A stretch of DNA of 64,000 bases from Blasia pusilla. Its lineage: Eukaryota; Marchantiophyta; Marchantiopsida; Blasiales. The notes beneath the pieces were generated by a model. The model was not told the origin of the DNA and made no database searches. It saw only the letters and a list, made by a program, of their open reading frames with translations. This document shows, one piece after another, positions 1 through 9,450 of this stretch (its first letter is position 1; each line of letters starts with the position of its first letter). The translations under genes and the position numbers were made by a program. The stretch covers positions 19,654,001 to 19,718,000 of the forward strand of contig CM114272.1 of NCBI GenBank assembly GCA_050084515.1. Reading direction: 5' to 3'.

Positions 1-1165
1 ATCATCGCCAACCATGGCAACTAGGCGTCCCAATCTGGGAGGTGACCATGTTTTGAAGTTTTGGGAGGACCCCTCTTCAAATCGTAGCACAACTCTCTCC
101 GCTAATCCATCCGCCTAGGATGATCCCAGTTTGTAGGTGGTCGATCAGCGCCTTATCACACAAGAAGTGGAACTCACAAAGCAAAAACTTGTCCAAATTC
201 ATCAACACCTTAGACGGTGCACCATAACGACTCAACACTCTATCAAGGAAGGCATGGTGTCCCTCATTGGGCTTTGTCATCGGCAATGCAACCAACTCGA
301 TCCAGTTGCAAGTGCTCAACCATCACCAACACATAATGGACTTTGACTCTCCGTCAAAGGCAAAGGTCTACAAAATCAAACTCCATCTATACCCTAACCC
401 CATGATCGGTAATGGATGCAACTATGGAGTCGGAGCATTGAGCGATGCTCAAACCCAATCATACACCATGCTTCCTTGAAACAAAGTGTTGAACGTTATG
501 GTGTCACATGCCTAAGGTGCCATCAATACTGAATTTGGAGCAAGTGAGTTCCGTCCGCTTCACCCCAAAGTGACCCAACTAACTCGTGGGCATGTTGCAC
601 TAGTCGATGCACTCTGCAGAGATGCGGCACTACGCGTGAAGACTCTACCATCCTCCCAAAACCTCAAAACATGTGTCTCCTAGGAGATTGGGGCGTCTGG
701 TGCCACGAACCCTTGGCGATGGGATATAGGATCCGATCCCGCTCTCTAGCATCCATGGTGCTTGCTACTTTATGGCCGAAGGTACTCAAAGACTAATCCA
801 TCATCATGAATATTCAGCCAATGATGTCTCCTCATTGGGCTTGGATCTTGAGGACTCTCCACTAGACCTCGCCATCATGTCTCCACACTTTGGCTCTCCA
901 TAGCCAACATGCCTAAATAGGTTGACGCATGCCATCCTGGCACTAACTCCTCATCACTCTCTCCATGCTATCGAGCTCCAGTCGCATCTCGCTGACTCGG
1001 GCATGGGTTACGACTCAATCCATTTGCATCCTGGTTGAGCGTCCCAAGTCTATGTACCACCTGAAAATCACACTCCTCCAACAACAGATCCCATCTCGCA
1101 AGCTTCCATGTAAGCTTGTCGGACTCCATCAACCACTTCAATGGTTGATGATCAATGATGATGGT
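1..1165 (-). mobile_element. Ty3/gypsy pol fragment (RNase H and integrase)
   Basis: Minus-strand remnant of a gypsy polyprotein. RNase H lies at about 1165-968, with TDHQPLKWLM-like sequence and the following GTLNQDANGLSRNPCP linker. Integrase core lies at 319-77, with FLDRVLSRYGAPSKVL and ALIDH. The order RNase H then integrase is normal for Ty3/gypsy. Stop codons and frameshifts between the blocks show it is dead. The copy ends abruptly near 1165, where sequence of the same family continues on the other strand. The rest of the integrase lies outside the window on the left. Confidence 0.85.
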
Positions 1166-1608
1166 AAGTTGGAGGGACACGATGGTATGGTATGGAAGGA
1201 CCATGTGCGTAATTGTGCACCATGTCACCTTCCTAACATTGATGGTACACTAGATCCAAACTCAATAGTAGTTCGTGCAGGCTTGCATTTTATGTTGTGT
1301 GGTTTTGCTCGTGGTGCGGCCACGATGCTAGTCCGTGATGGATGTTCGAGAGGTTGGCATATGGCATGTCTGACGCCACCTCTCATTAGGGTTCCTCGGG
1401 GACAATGGATGTGTCCTAGATGTACATAGAAGAGATACTAGGTAGGTTTTGATTCCGAATTTTCCTGTGATATGGATGACAGGAAGGCGACTAACGATGG
1501 GGCCACATGAGCACCCAGCCTATTTGCTCTTAGCATCCTAAAGATGTATGTCGTGGTAGGTAGGGATAGATGGCTATCTGCGGTTAGAGGGACCTAACCA
1601 CCAGCTAG
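1166..1608 (+). pseudogene. Gypsy 3' end: zinc-binding linker and PHD-like finger
   Basis: Plus-strand 3' end of a gypsy of the same family, equivalent to the reverse complement of 27175-27700. Translation from about 1207 gives HVRNCAPCHLP, then a PHD-like block ending at 1429 with [26 protein letters not shown] and CPRC. One zinc ligand is lost here (RDGC; the copy at 27.5 kb has CDGC). A G-rich stretch near 1595-1608 is the likely polypurine tract. The PHD finger follows integrase in the complete copy, so it is the C-terminal module of the polyprotein. Confidence 0.65.
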
Positions 1609-1743
1609 GGGGGCAATTGGAGATATTTTGGTATTTCTTGCCTCTGTGTATGGATGCCATGAGTTAGCATGGGATCGTGTGTGTTTGTGTGTGTCTTTGA
1701 TGACAGCGATGTATGTTGTGTAGCGATGTATATGCGCATGACA
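1609..1743 (+). repeat. Extra copy of the LTR tail before the 3' LTR
   Basis: These 135 bases (starting TTGGAGATATTTTGG, ending GCGCATGACA) closely match the last 135 bases of the adjoining LTR (about 2251-2385). They sit between the polypurine tract and the LTR start, with a 2-base spacer. The copy at 27037-27174 has the same arrangement. Confidence 0.75.
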
Positions 1744-1745
1744 TA

Positions 1746-2385
1746 TATCACGATTGTTATGATAGATCGGTGGGATCTAGCAGAGCGTTTGCACAAGCAG
1801 TGGATGACAAGCCTATGAGGTCGAGGATGACCTATTCAGGCCCCGGGAAACCTGAGAGAGCAGGTCTGCCCTTCGTTTCGGCTCATTTGGAGCCATATAG
1901 GAAAACTTACTATTTCGGGTAAGTTTCCATGTTGGGGATAGTTGAATTTACACTTTGGGAAGTGGCCCTTGACTTGCTACAACAGGTCAAGAGCCAAGGA
2001 GATGACCTGCGAGCATAGTTTACCCTTGAGAGGGCTTGGGAGAGGGAAAGGGTAATACGTTTAAGAGAGAGAGCTTAAGAGCTCATTCTCTCTTTGTTGA
2101 ACCTCTTGGCATAAGGCGGCAGAGCTATGGTCCCTTGCCTTGTGAGTGTAATCCCAACCTCTCATGAGAAGAGTGGGTTTGGTTTGACATGAGAGAGAGT
2201 GCACACTTTTGAGAGCTATGGTGTGAGATGGTGTAGAGAGAGATTGGATCTTACTTTATTGGAGATATTTTGGTACTTCTTGCCTCTGTATATGGATGCC
2301 ATGAGTTAGCATGGGATCGTGTGTGTTTGTATGTGTGTTCGATGACAACGATGTATGTTGTGTAGCGATGTGTGTGCGCATGACA
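1746..2385 (+). repeat. LTR1 (gypsy long terminal repeat)
   Basis: 640-base LTR of the methyltransferase/PHD gypsy family, starting with a degenerate TGTCACG and ending ATGACA. Other copies in this window are at 20941-21571, 23141-23827, 26394-27034, 33062-33704 and 37714-38219. It contains the purine-rich gagagagagc block and the TTGGAGATATTTTGG tail. Confidence 0.8.
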
Positions 2386-2875
2386 ATGGCGAATTCCCTA
2401 TTTTTGTTTTAGTCCGTCAAGTGACCTATTGACGGAGTCAACGATCACCCGATAACATGTGCACGCAGGTTACCATTGATAGGGCTATTTTGGGGAAAGA
2501 GCCTTTTGGCTCTTCCTAAGGGTATAAAAGTGAGGATGATGGCTTTTCCAAGCCATCTTTCTCATGTTGAGCCTTAGGAGTGCCTCTCTTGCATAGACAT
2601 GTGTGGGTGTGTAGAAGTAAGGATGCTAGTGTCCGGATTCCCTAATAGCGGAGGGTGGATGTGATTCGATATGCCAATGTAGATTCATGAGTGGAGTTTC
2701 AGGTTGGGTGAGCCATTTTTACTACTCAAATTTTACAGTCGTGGGGTCTTAGTGTATATGCGTGAGTGTATTTCGTTTATGTGTGGATCTACCCGTACGT
2801 TGGGGAAGATCGGTGTTGTGTGATGTGTAGATGTGACCAACAATATGGATTATGTAGCGATGTATATGTGCACAA
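2386..2875 (+). repeat. LTR2-type fragment with TATA box
   Basis: Related to 35017-35441 (other strand): both have a palindromic TGTGCACGCAGGTTAC-like block, then a TATA box (tataaaag at 2523-2530 here), and a tail resembling that of LTR1 (gatgtatgttgtgtagcg) ending in a CACAACA/CACGACA type terminus. The 5' end is not recognisable, so this copy is truncated or highly diverged. It interrupts gypsy integrase sequence at 2876. Confidence 0.55.
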
Positions 2876-3102
2876 CAACATCAAATAGATATAGTCTCCT
2901 TGATGAAACATGTAGATCCTCGGTCCGTAACCACCTCTAATAATTATAGACCTCAAAGTATCTCGATGTTGCGCAATCGCCAAGTTCTCAAATATCATGG
3001 GCATAACCCTCCGAAATAACTCAACCCTTTGAGAACATGTTTGCAACCATATATTAGAGTCATCGAGGTTCAACACCTCACCATGCCAACATCGCGACAA
3101 AT
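2876..3102 (-). pseudogene. Gypsy integrase C-terminal fragment
   Basis: Minus-strand translation reads GEVLNLDDSNIWLQTCSQRV, then ELFRRVMPM and QGDYIYL, the region after the integrase core. The same segment is at 27.8-28.0 kb in the complete element. It is broken by the LTR2 fragment on one side and by the MULE-like element at 3103 on the other. Confidence 0.75.
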
Positions 3103-4135
3103 GAGGTGCGGTAAGAGGAGAGGAAGAGAGGAAGAGAGGAGAGAGGAAACTACCTTCAACCGAAATAGATATTTTTTTTTAAAGAGAGTTTCCGTTGGGT
3201 TGAAGAGAGGAAACTTTTTGTGTGAAATTTTTTGCATTTTTTTGCTCAGTTATTAAGTAGTCCCACAGTTTTTTTTCCTCTTTCATATTTTGGCAACCCA
3301 TCTGAGTCCGACCGGTTGCAAATTGCACAAAATTTAGAAAACTGAAAAATCAGTGGAATCACTTTTTCCATCCAAGGTCTGGAAACAATCTAAAATCTCA
3401 TTTTGCATCTGGGTTGAATAGGATACAATCTAAAATCTCATTTTGCATCCTCAAAGTGGTTTGTTTAAAATACTTCGCACTTCTTTGAGGGACAGAATTG
3501 GTTGGTGGATTCCTACTCCTACCTCCGACTCTCTTAAAACTACCAGCAACACATAGAACATGTGCTTACAAGGGAAATACCTTTTGCCACTTGTCTCTCT
3601 TTGGACAAAGTCATCACATGAACATGTGGGAAAGCAACAGATGTGCACCACATACATCCCTGTGACACTTGAATTTACAATGTTATTCCTGACCCAATAC
3701 ATCCTTCCTATTCCATTGCCACTCAAGACATCTTTCGTGGCGATGATCTCCATTTTTGCCTCCCAAGCTGATCCAATTCGCTTTGATCTCTCCACCGTTG
3801 GCCTACACATTCTGTTTCTCTTCACCCCATTTCTAGACTCAAACAAAAATAGTGGATTGAGATCATCCACCTTCTCCAGGTACATGTTGACATCAATTTT
3901 GGGTTGAATACGAAATGCAAAGATCTCTGGAATGCGAAAATGCTCCGAACTTCCTCCGTCTATGAGTCTGAACCGGCACTTGTAACATTGTCCACTTCGT
4001 CTTGAGTGCAGTTGGTACCTCCGGCGATGGGCCAAATCGTGGGGGTATTCCTTGGAGCTCCAATGGTAGCCGGATAAGACTTCCGGAAAGCGCAAGATTC
4101 ATTTGGGCAGAAGAAGTACTTCAATTGATCCCCGA

Positions 4136-5398
4136 TGTCGTGTCAAGAGCCTTTCTTCGAGTAAGGGCAGGCCTTCTAGCTGCGGCAGACGCGGTTGATG
4201 CAAGATGAACTCTCTGAGAAGATCTTCTTTTTCAATATAAAATTATTATGTACACTCTCCATTCTCTCACGACAGGTATCACAAATGGAAGTGCCAAGGC
4301 GATCACTTCTTCGTAACATCAGACCCCGAAATTCCTAACTATAAAATCCCTATAAACTATTTTACGCTTGTATACGAGGAAGATAGCACAACTAGTGTTA
4401 AACCCTACTTGAGCAGGCCTATTGACGTTCATGGATCGCTATATAAGGACATACAAAGTATAATCCCATATCCTTCCATATGTGACGATAGGAAGGATCA
4501 CCGGAGTTGGAGATTGAATGACATGGTTCATGAATGCCTCCCCAAAGTGATAAACTAAATAGCGATTGAACCAGTGCCTATTTACAAAGAGTATCTTGAC
4601 ATGGTATGGATTAAGGAAAGGAAAGTCGGGCACAACTCGTGCTCCACCCCTATCCATGCTTGACAGACATTCTCTACTCTCCTCAAGAATGGGTTTTGGC
4701 GGAGTTATTATCCGAAGAGGGGTAATCCACTCTCATTGGGGAAGTCAAAACATTCACTATTTTAGTATGACTAAACTCCTCTAAGGTGACCAACCTCTCA
4801 TCTCCACACACACACCACACTCTAGAAACCTCTCGAAAAATAGACCATGGTCAAGTTACTCTCCCAAGAGGGATGATCCACTCTCATTGGAAGAGCAAGC
4901 AATCCCAAAGTCATACACTCAAGAATTACACGAAAGACTCAAGATGTGGAATAGAAGGTGATGAACCCTTGAAGGTCCCTCCTCTTTATATATTCACAAG
5001 GGATCCACAAGAGTACGAAATAGAGCTTATCTTATCTTGTGCCACATGGCTTCCTCTCAAGGCTTACCCAATCACATTTTGACACAAGTAGATTTCCTCT
5101 TATCTCTTCCAAAATATCCTCTTTTACCCACTTGATATTTTCCAAATTACCCCAACTAACCTAGCCACCAACCAAGACTACTTTTGCTTTTCATTAAAGC
5201 AACTACTTTACTTTTATAAAGTCATCTTTTATTTATTACCTCCTTTTTCTAAAGTTGGGCCCGCATAAAAGAGGCACCATAAAGAGGTTTAAACATGAGA
5301 TTTCCTTTTCCTAAGCTAATTTACTTAATACTAATAAAATGCTATCTAACACTTAACGAGGAAGGAGTTTACACACTGGCTGATTTTACTATACGACA
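4136..5398 (-). mobile_element. Solo LTR, family B (1.26 kb)
   Basis: Ends are TGTCGTGTCAAG and ACTATACGACA, an inverted TGTCGT/ACGACA pair. The neighbours are CCGA (4132-4135) and CCGG (5399-5402), a 4-bp target duplication with one change. The uninterrupted site is visible in the large MULE copy near 53970. The second copy, opposite strand, is 30780-32370. No internal retrotransposon genes are present. Confidence 0.8.
4439..4657 (-). CDS. Short ORF conserved between two copies of LTR-B
   Basis: 72-codon reading frame with ARVVPDFPFLNPYH, ending after the SPTPVILPIVTYGR block. The copy at 31851-32042 encodes a closely similar peptide (same VVPDFPFLNPYH and SPTPVILPIVTYGR), with mostly single amino-acid changes. 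It lies downstream of the TATA box of the LTR. No family is recognised. It may be a real leader ORF or a chance open frame in a young repeat; frame retention in only two copies is weak evidence. Confidence 0.3.
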   Translation of the reverse strand: MDRGGARVVPDFPFLNPYHVKILFVNRHWFNRYLVYHFGEAFMNHVIQSPTPVILPIVTYGRIWDYTLYVLI

Positions 5399-6327
5399 CC
5401 GGTCCTCGTGAAACGATCAAAGGTTTTGAGTCCCCAAAACCCAGGCTGTGGTCGTCGAGTCCTTGTACAGTTCTTATTTAGGAAAATGCCGCATGGTCTC
5501 CTAATGCCATCAGATCCTTCCCTACAAGTGGGTCCATGTCCTGGGTTGCTCCGAGATATATGCCACCGTTTTAGGTTGCAATCCACCTCTATTACTGGAA
5601 TCCCATATTGTTGAACCACCCCACCGACCGAATGTTGCGAACTTCCAGCAACGGAGGGCTTTTGAAATAAAACATTCACTGATTTTGGTGAAGTTACTCC
5701 ATCACGGATTTGGGAGCGGTCCGGGGTCCCCGAATACCTGGGCGGCGTAATTTCCTCATCCAAATCAATCACCGGATTTGTTACTCGATGCTGCCTCTTC
5801 ACGTGCCTGAAGTCAAGATACTTATCTGGTCTCCACGAGTCTCGCTCGGACTGCTCTACCACCATCTGTATGGGACGTCTTGAAACGCGCCCGCGAATAT
5901 GCCCACCAATGTGTACGTCTTGCTTGAGGGGAGTTCCTGCTACGCACTGGTTGAAGGCTTCCACATAGAGTTTTTCATCACCAGATCTCACAGCCGCCAT
6001 GACATAGAGCTCGTAGATCGAAGGCCCCCTTCCTTTTGTTATGCCTTTTGTGAGGAAGATATGGGATGTTGTAGACTATAGCATTGCTCTTGCCTGGTCT
6101 TGTTGGCATGCCTCCACAAGTGAAATTTGTTGGCATGCTTGTGACGACCTCCAGGAGGAATGAACACTTTCTACTCCACTTGTGTTGGGGAAGAGGGCAT
6201 TTTCATGAATGTTCAATCCCTGCAATGACGGCAATGTTAGAAGGGAACAAAAATAGCTCAGAAGTCAAAGAAATAAGCTACCTGTTGGAACCAGATGGGT
6301 TTCAAGGCCGAGGTATCCCATGAATGA

Positions 6328-6640
6328 CTCTGCAACCCGTCGGGTCCCGACATATTGCAACACCCAGGAAACACCTACTGCAACCCGTCCGATTGTGACG
6401 AGTTGCAAGAACCTTTGGCCACTTCGGGCTGGAAGATCTAAGTGCAAGTCATCCGAAACCCATCCGGGTCGAACTATTTGCAGGCCTTGTATACATGCGA
6501 ATTGCATACTTGTATACGGGTTGCACCAAAATTTTGGATGCAACCCGTCGGTTTCCGACTGGTTGCACACCCATGCAATCCGTCCATTTTCGAGGGGTTG
6601 CACACTCGGGCAACCCGTCCCATCCGACAAATTGCTTGGT
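6328..6640. repeat. Palindrome cluster in the transposase intron (small copy)
   Basis: Six degenerate copies of the GCAACCCGTCGGA / TCCGACGGGTTGC palindrome, for example at 6331-6360, 6379-6406, 6539-6567 and 6611-6636. A seventh lies near the element end at 3295-3322. The cluster occupies the intron upstream of a conserved acceptor (minus strand, ...TTGCAG then GGATTGAACATTC at about 6221). Confidence 0.85.
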
Positions 6641-7657
6641 TTCTTCGGTTTGAAATCCCTATATTTCCCATGCTTCTCAACTTGAGCTGTAACTTTTCAA
6701 ACAATTCTCAGCGTGAGCTTGACAAGATGAAATAGTCAATTCACCTGCCGTATGAAGTTTCCCCATTGTCTCATACGTCCAGTCCACCAACTCAACCAAG
6801 AGCACAACTCTTTGTACTTCCCCTCAATTGCATGCTTCCTCCACCACCCATGAAGTTCTTCTTGGCATTCCATGGCCTATTTCAAGATTTTGTTGTCCTT
6901 GCAACGTTGGAGTAGAGTGACATGCTCTGTCCTCTTATTCTCCTTGATGCAAGATTTGGTGTACCGAGTCACAAACTGTTGCCAATGGAAAGCATCCGAC
7001 CTTTCCCTTTCCGGTTGAACCTCTCCACCCCAGAACACTTCCCTGATAGCAATCCACCCAGGTTGTGCATTGTCGGCCATGAACCCATAAATTTCCGGAG
7101 GTGGCCTTTTGTTTTCCTTCACCACCTCCAATAAGAGTAAAAAGACATCTTCAAGCGCCAACGTCTTCTGCTTTTACTTCACAGACAAATATAGTTTTGA
7201 GTCCCTTCTCCACATGGTCATAAACGTGAGCACCCATTGTCAACCATCCGTTCAGCACTCTGTAGCAAATATCAAAGCTTACCCAGCTGCCGGAAAGATC
7301 TTCCCCTTCCCTCATTCGATCTATAAGATCGAGGCCACTCGACGGACCTGTGGTTGACATTTTGAAGACATAGGCCTTGGATCCCTCGCCTCCCTGGCTC
7401 ATGAACTGCCATCTCTGAATGAATGGAAATCTGGAGTTGGCCTTGATTCTGGCAATGGCATCCATTTCGGCCATCTTTCCATCCAGTACCCGTATTTGAC
7501 GCAGGATGCTCGGGCCGTCCACGTCATATTCATGGCAGGCTACGGCTGCTAGGATGGCGGAGATGCCCGCTAGACCCGTGATAGAGTATGCCATGGCTTC
7601 TTCTAGTGTTTTGTTGCTGGATAACGGGGGAGAGGTCTTCCAGTTGGTGAGTCCCAA

Positions 7658-8030
7658 ATGAGAGCTTTTAGTTCGCAGCGCGTCTTGTTGGATTCAAGAG
7701 CGCAACCCCGGATGTTGGGGAAATCGTCATTCAGAGGATTGGGCTTAACGAGAGCTGATGTGGAGTGTTTTCCATTCCGGATACAGACATCCTTGGGTGG
7801 TATGAGTACCACACAGTATATCACCCGACATGAGGTCATGGTGAGGATTCGCCCGGGATATCCTACAGATGAGTCCGTCGTGTGAGCCAAGGCGATAGCG
7901 ATTGATGTAGAGTCCTATGACGTCTTGGTTGGTGGAGTAGTGTTATACCTGATGGGGTTTTCCCTGGATTGCTGGGAGGAGTTAGCGTCCTATAGACCAA
8001 GATGGCAGTCAGGTGATGGGCGCCTTAACT
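7658..8030 (+). pseudogene. Gypsy aspartic protease
   Basis: Retropepsin-like domain. VLLDSRAQPRMLGK is the catalytic D-S/T-G motif, with Gly changed to Arg here. It is followed by RADVECFPFRIQTSLGG and RHEVMVRIRPGYPTDESVV. Downstream ESYDVLVGGVVLYLMGF and YRPRWQSGDG match the same region at 30131-30523 (minus). A stop replaces the residue after SVV. The domain would process the gag-pol polyprotein; this copy is inactive. Confidence 0.75.
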
Positions 8031-8110
8031 CATTACCCGTTTGATTCACATGTGCATAGGGTGATCGAGCAAATCTTCGGTGATGGGCGCCTTAACTCAT
8101 TACCCGCCTA
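8005..8110 (+). repeat. Local duplication in the protease/methyltransferase linker
   Basis: The 27-base string beginning ggtgatgggcgccttaactc occurs at about 8015 and again at about 8081, and tttgattcacatgt recurs at 8041, 8116 and 8168. These are short direct duplications inside the degraded gypsy copy. Confidence 0.7.
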
Positions 8111-8199
8111 GTGATTTGATTCACATGTCCATGAAGAGGACACTCATGTTCTTGATTCACATTACCCGTTTGATTCACATGTGCAGTGAGCATGTGCAG

Positions 8200-8853
8200 A
8201 TCGCGTGGAGCGAGACATTTGCACTAGAGTGTGATGGGTTAGAGGAACCCCAGGTAGGCAGGAGTGCTACTATGATCCCTTTGGACACCACCTCGATTGT
8301 GTGGTGCATCCCAAAGGAGGGTATTCGGGTGTTGGATCTCTTTGGAGGGATTAGCACTGTGTTAGCTGTTGTTTTGCACGTTGGAGTGTACGTGTAGCAG
8401 TACCTGTATGTGGAGATTGATGATGTTGCGAGGCACGCTTCACTTCATCATGTGGCGCAGTTACGCCTATGTTTTCTCGACTTTTTGTCTACGTGCGCTA
8501 TTCAGGGTTACCAGAGTTCCCTACCGAGGGACATTTCACTTGTTCTCCAGCGAGAGCAAGCGATGGGATTCCCCACAGGAATGACGACAATATCGTCACT
8601 ATCACAGGCATCACAATGTCATGTCTTGGGTCACGCGATGGACCTGAACCGCTTGACATGGATTTTCAACTTAGGAGTAGTTGAGCAACGTTGTTTGCGG
8701 ATGCGACAGATCACAAAAATTGCGTTGGTGAGCCCCATGCCTACCGAGACGGTTGACGCAGTGGCTGGGGGCGAGACCGGAGGAGATCGACACACTAGGG
8801 GTGATCGGGAGAGAAATCCTTGGACTTCTTGGGATGTTTTGCAAGTACGCTAG
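8200..8853 (+). pseudogene. Cytosine-C5 DNA methyltransferase remnant in gypsy
   Basis: One frame (8080-8853) with a single TAG at 8398. Motif I (AdoMet binding) is VLDLFGGIST at 8329-8358, preceded by EGIR, in the form DLFGG typical of C5 methyltransferases. QYLYVEIDDVARHASLHHVA and SAIQGY/SSLPRDISL follow, as in motifs II-III. The copy then jumps to REQAMGFPTG...VLGHAMDLN (8551-8667), resembling motifs IX-X. The catalytic motif IV segment is deleted here but is seen in the minus copy at about 29690 (DLVIAGWLCQG). The enzyme would methylate cytosine in DNA; being between protease and RT, it was made as part of the polyprotein. This copy cannot be active. Confidence 0.7.
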
Positions 8854-9033
8854 AAGATGGTAGCCACAACATCGAGTGTGGTTTCAGATACTACACATGG
8901 AGATCAAATTTTGCAGTTGGTTGCAAAAGAGCAGTCGAGTTCCGTTGTTCGAGACGGGGTTGCACCATAGCAACCACCGACATCCGCGCCGAAGAGTCCT
9001 ACCGTAGTCACGATGGAGACTTGAGAACCATAT

Positions 9034-9450
9034 ATGGGCCCTAAGTTGACAAGAGGAGAGCGGCGCCAGATACATCAATTCTTGAGGAGTTACATGAGTT
9101 ATTTTGCATTAAGCATGCAGGATTTAGCTACGTTAAAGGATCCATGGATCCGAATTGAGTTGTCGAGTGACACGCCGATCTTTCGACGATCCTACAAGTA
9201 TAGTGATATGGAGAGGGCTCTGATTCACAGTAGAAACCATGACTTGGTTGGAGCAGGACTAGTGGAGATGTCGCATGGAGAGTATGCATCTCCCATTGTC
9301 ATGCCCGCCAAGAAGGATGTGCATGGCAACTAGATGGATAGGCGGATGTATGGAGATTACTGACCTATCAAACAGTAGACGAAGTCCGGTAGGTATGCCA
9401 TTAAGCCTCTGTGTAAGACATCTTATTAAGCCAACATACATGGATCCTCT
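9034..9450 (+). pseudogene. Gypsy reverse transcriptase N-terminus
   Basis: Plus-strand reading ATLKDPWIRIELSSDTPIF, then RRSYKYSDMERALI, VEMSHGEYASPIVMPAKKD and DRRMYGDY: the start of the Ty3/gypsy RT domain. Stops appear after GN and within DYxPIN. Sequence ceases to match RT after about 9450. Confidence 0.8.

Larger units (their letters stand above)
3451..7476 (-). pseudogene. MULE-like transposase with SWIM zinc finger
   Basis: Transposase of the Mutator-like type, read on the minus strand in pieces. First comes SWVSFDICYRVLNGWLTMGA, then AHVYDHVEKGLKTIFVCEVK (about 7290-7180), the likely first catalytic Asp region. Next is GFMADNAQPGWIAIREVFW (about 7085-7030), the likely second Asp region, followed by DAFHWQQFVTRYTKSC. 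An intron with palindromes spans about 6222-6750. The C-terminal half is at 6323-6084, 6000-5389 and 4095-3451. A SWIM finger is at about 3640-3560 (CSCDDF, then CKHMF; pattern CxC...CxH). In family terms the DDE core cuts and joins DNA and SWIM is a common C-terminal module. A solo LTR splits the gene at 4136-5398 and frames shift, so it is dead. The SWIM cysteines are better kept here than in the large copy. Assignment to MULE rests on motif spacing and the 10-bp TSD of the other copy. Confidence 0.7.
3103..7512 (-). mobile_element. MULE-like element, small truncated copy
   Basis: Minus-strand relative of the large element at 42778-55059. The two share the terminal GAGAGGAAGAGAGG-rich end (here 3103-3140, there 55000-55059), transposase exons and the palindrome family. 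The end at 3103 lies inside gypsy integrase, the normal continuation of which is seen at about 27990. The other end is cut at about 7513, where plus-strand gypsy gag begins, so the target duplication cannot be checked. It carries an LTR insertion at 4136-5398. Confidence 0.75.
7513..9450 (+). mobile_element. Ty3/gypsy fragment: gag tail, protease, methyltransferase, RT start
   Basis: Plus-strand partial copy of the methyltransferase gypsy family. It begins abruptly where the MULE-like element ends, with gag tail (ARMAEMPARPVIEYAMASSS). Then come protease (7658-8030), methyltransferase remnant (8314-8670) and the RT N-terminus (9120-9450). No LTR is present, and the copy stops inside RT. Reading frames are broken by several stops. 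Confidence 0.8.

Noticed and set aside
965-1429. 154-codon plus-strand ORF as a host PHD gene
   Set aside because: The first 65 codons are antisense to gypsy RNase H; the PHD-like part belongs to the gypsy 3' end, as in the copy at 27.5 kb.
7151-7657. 168-codon minus-strand ORF as a single gene
   Set aside because: Its first part is antisense gypsy gag (sense is plus, 7513-7657); only the later part is MULE transposase.
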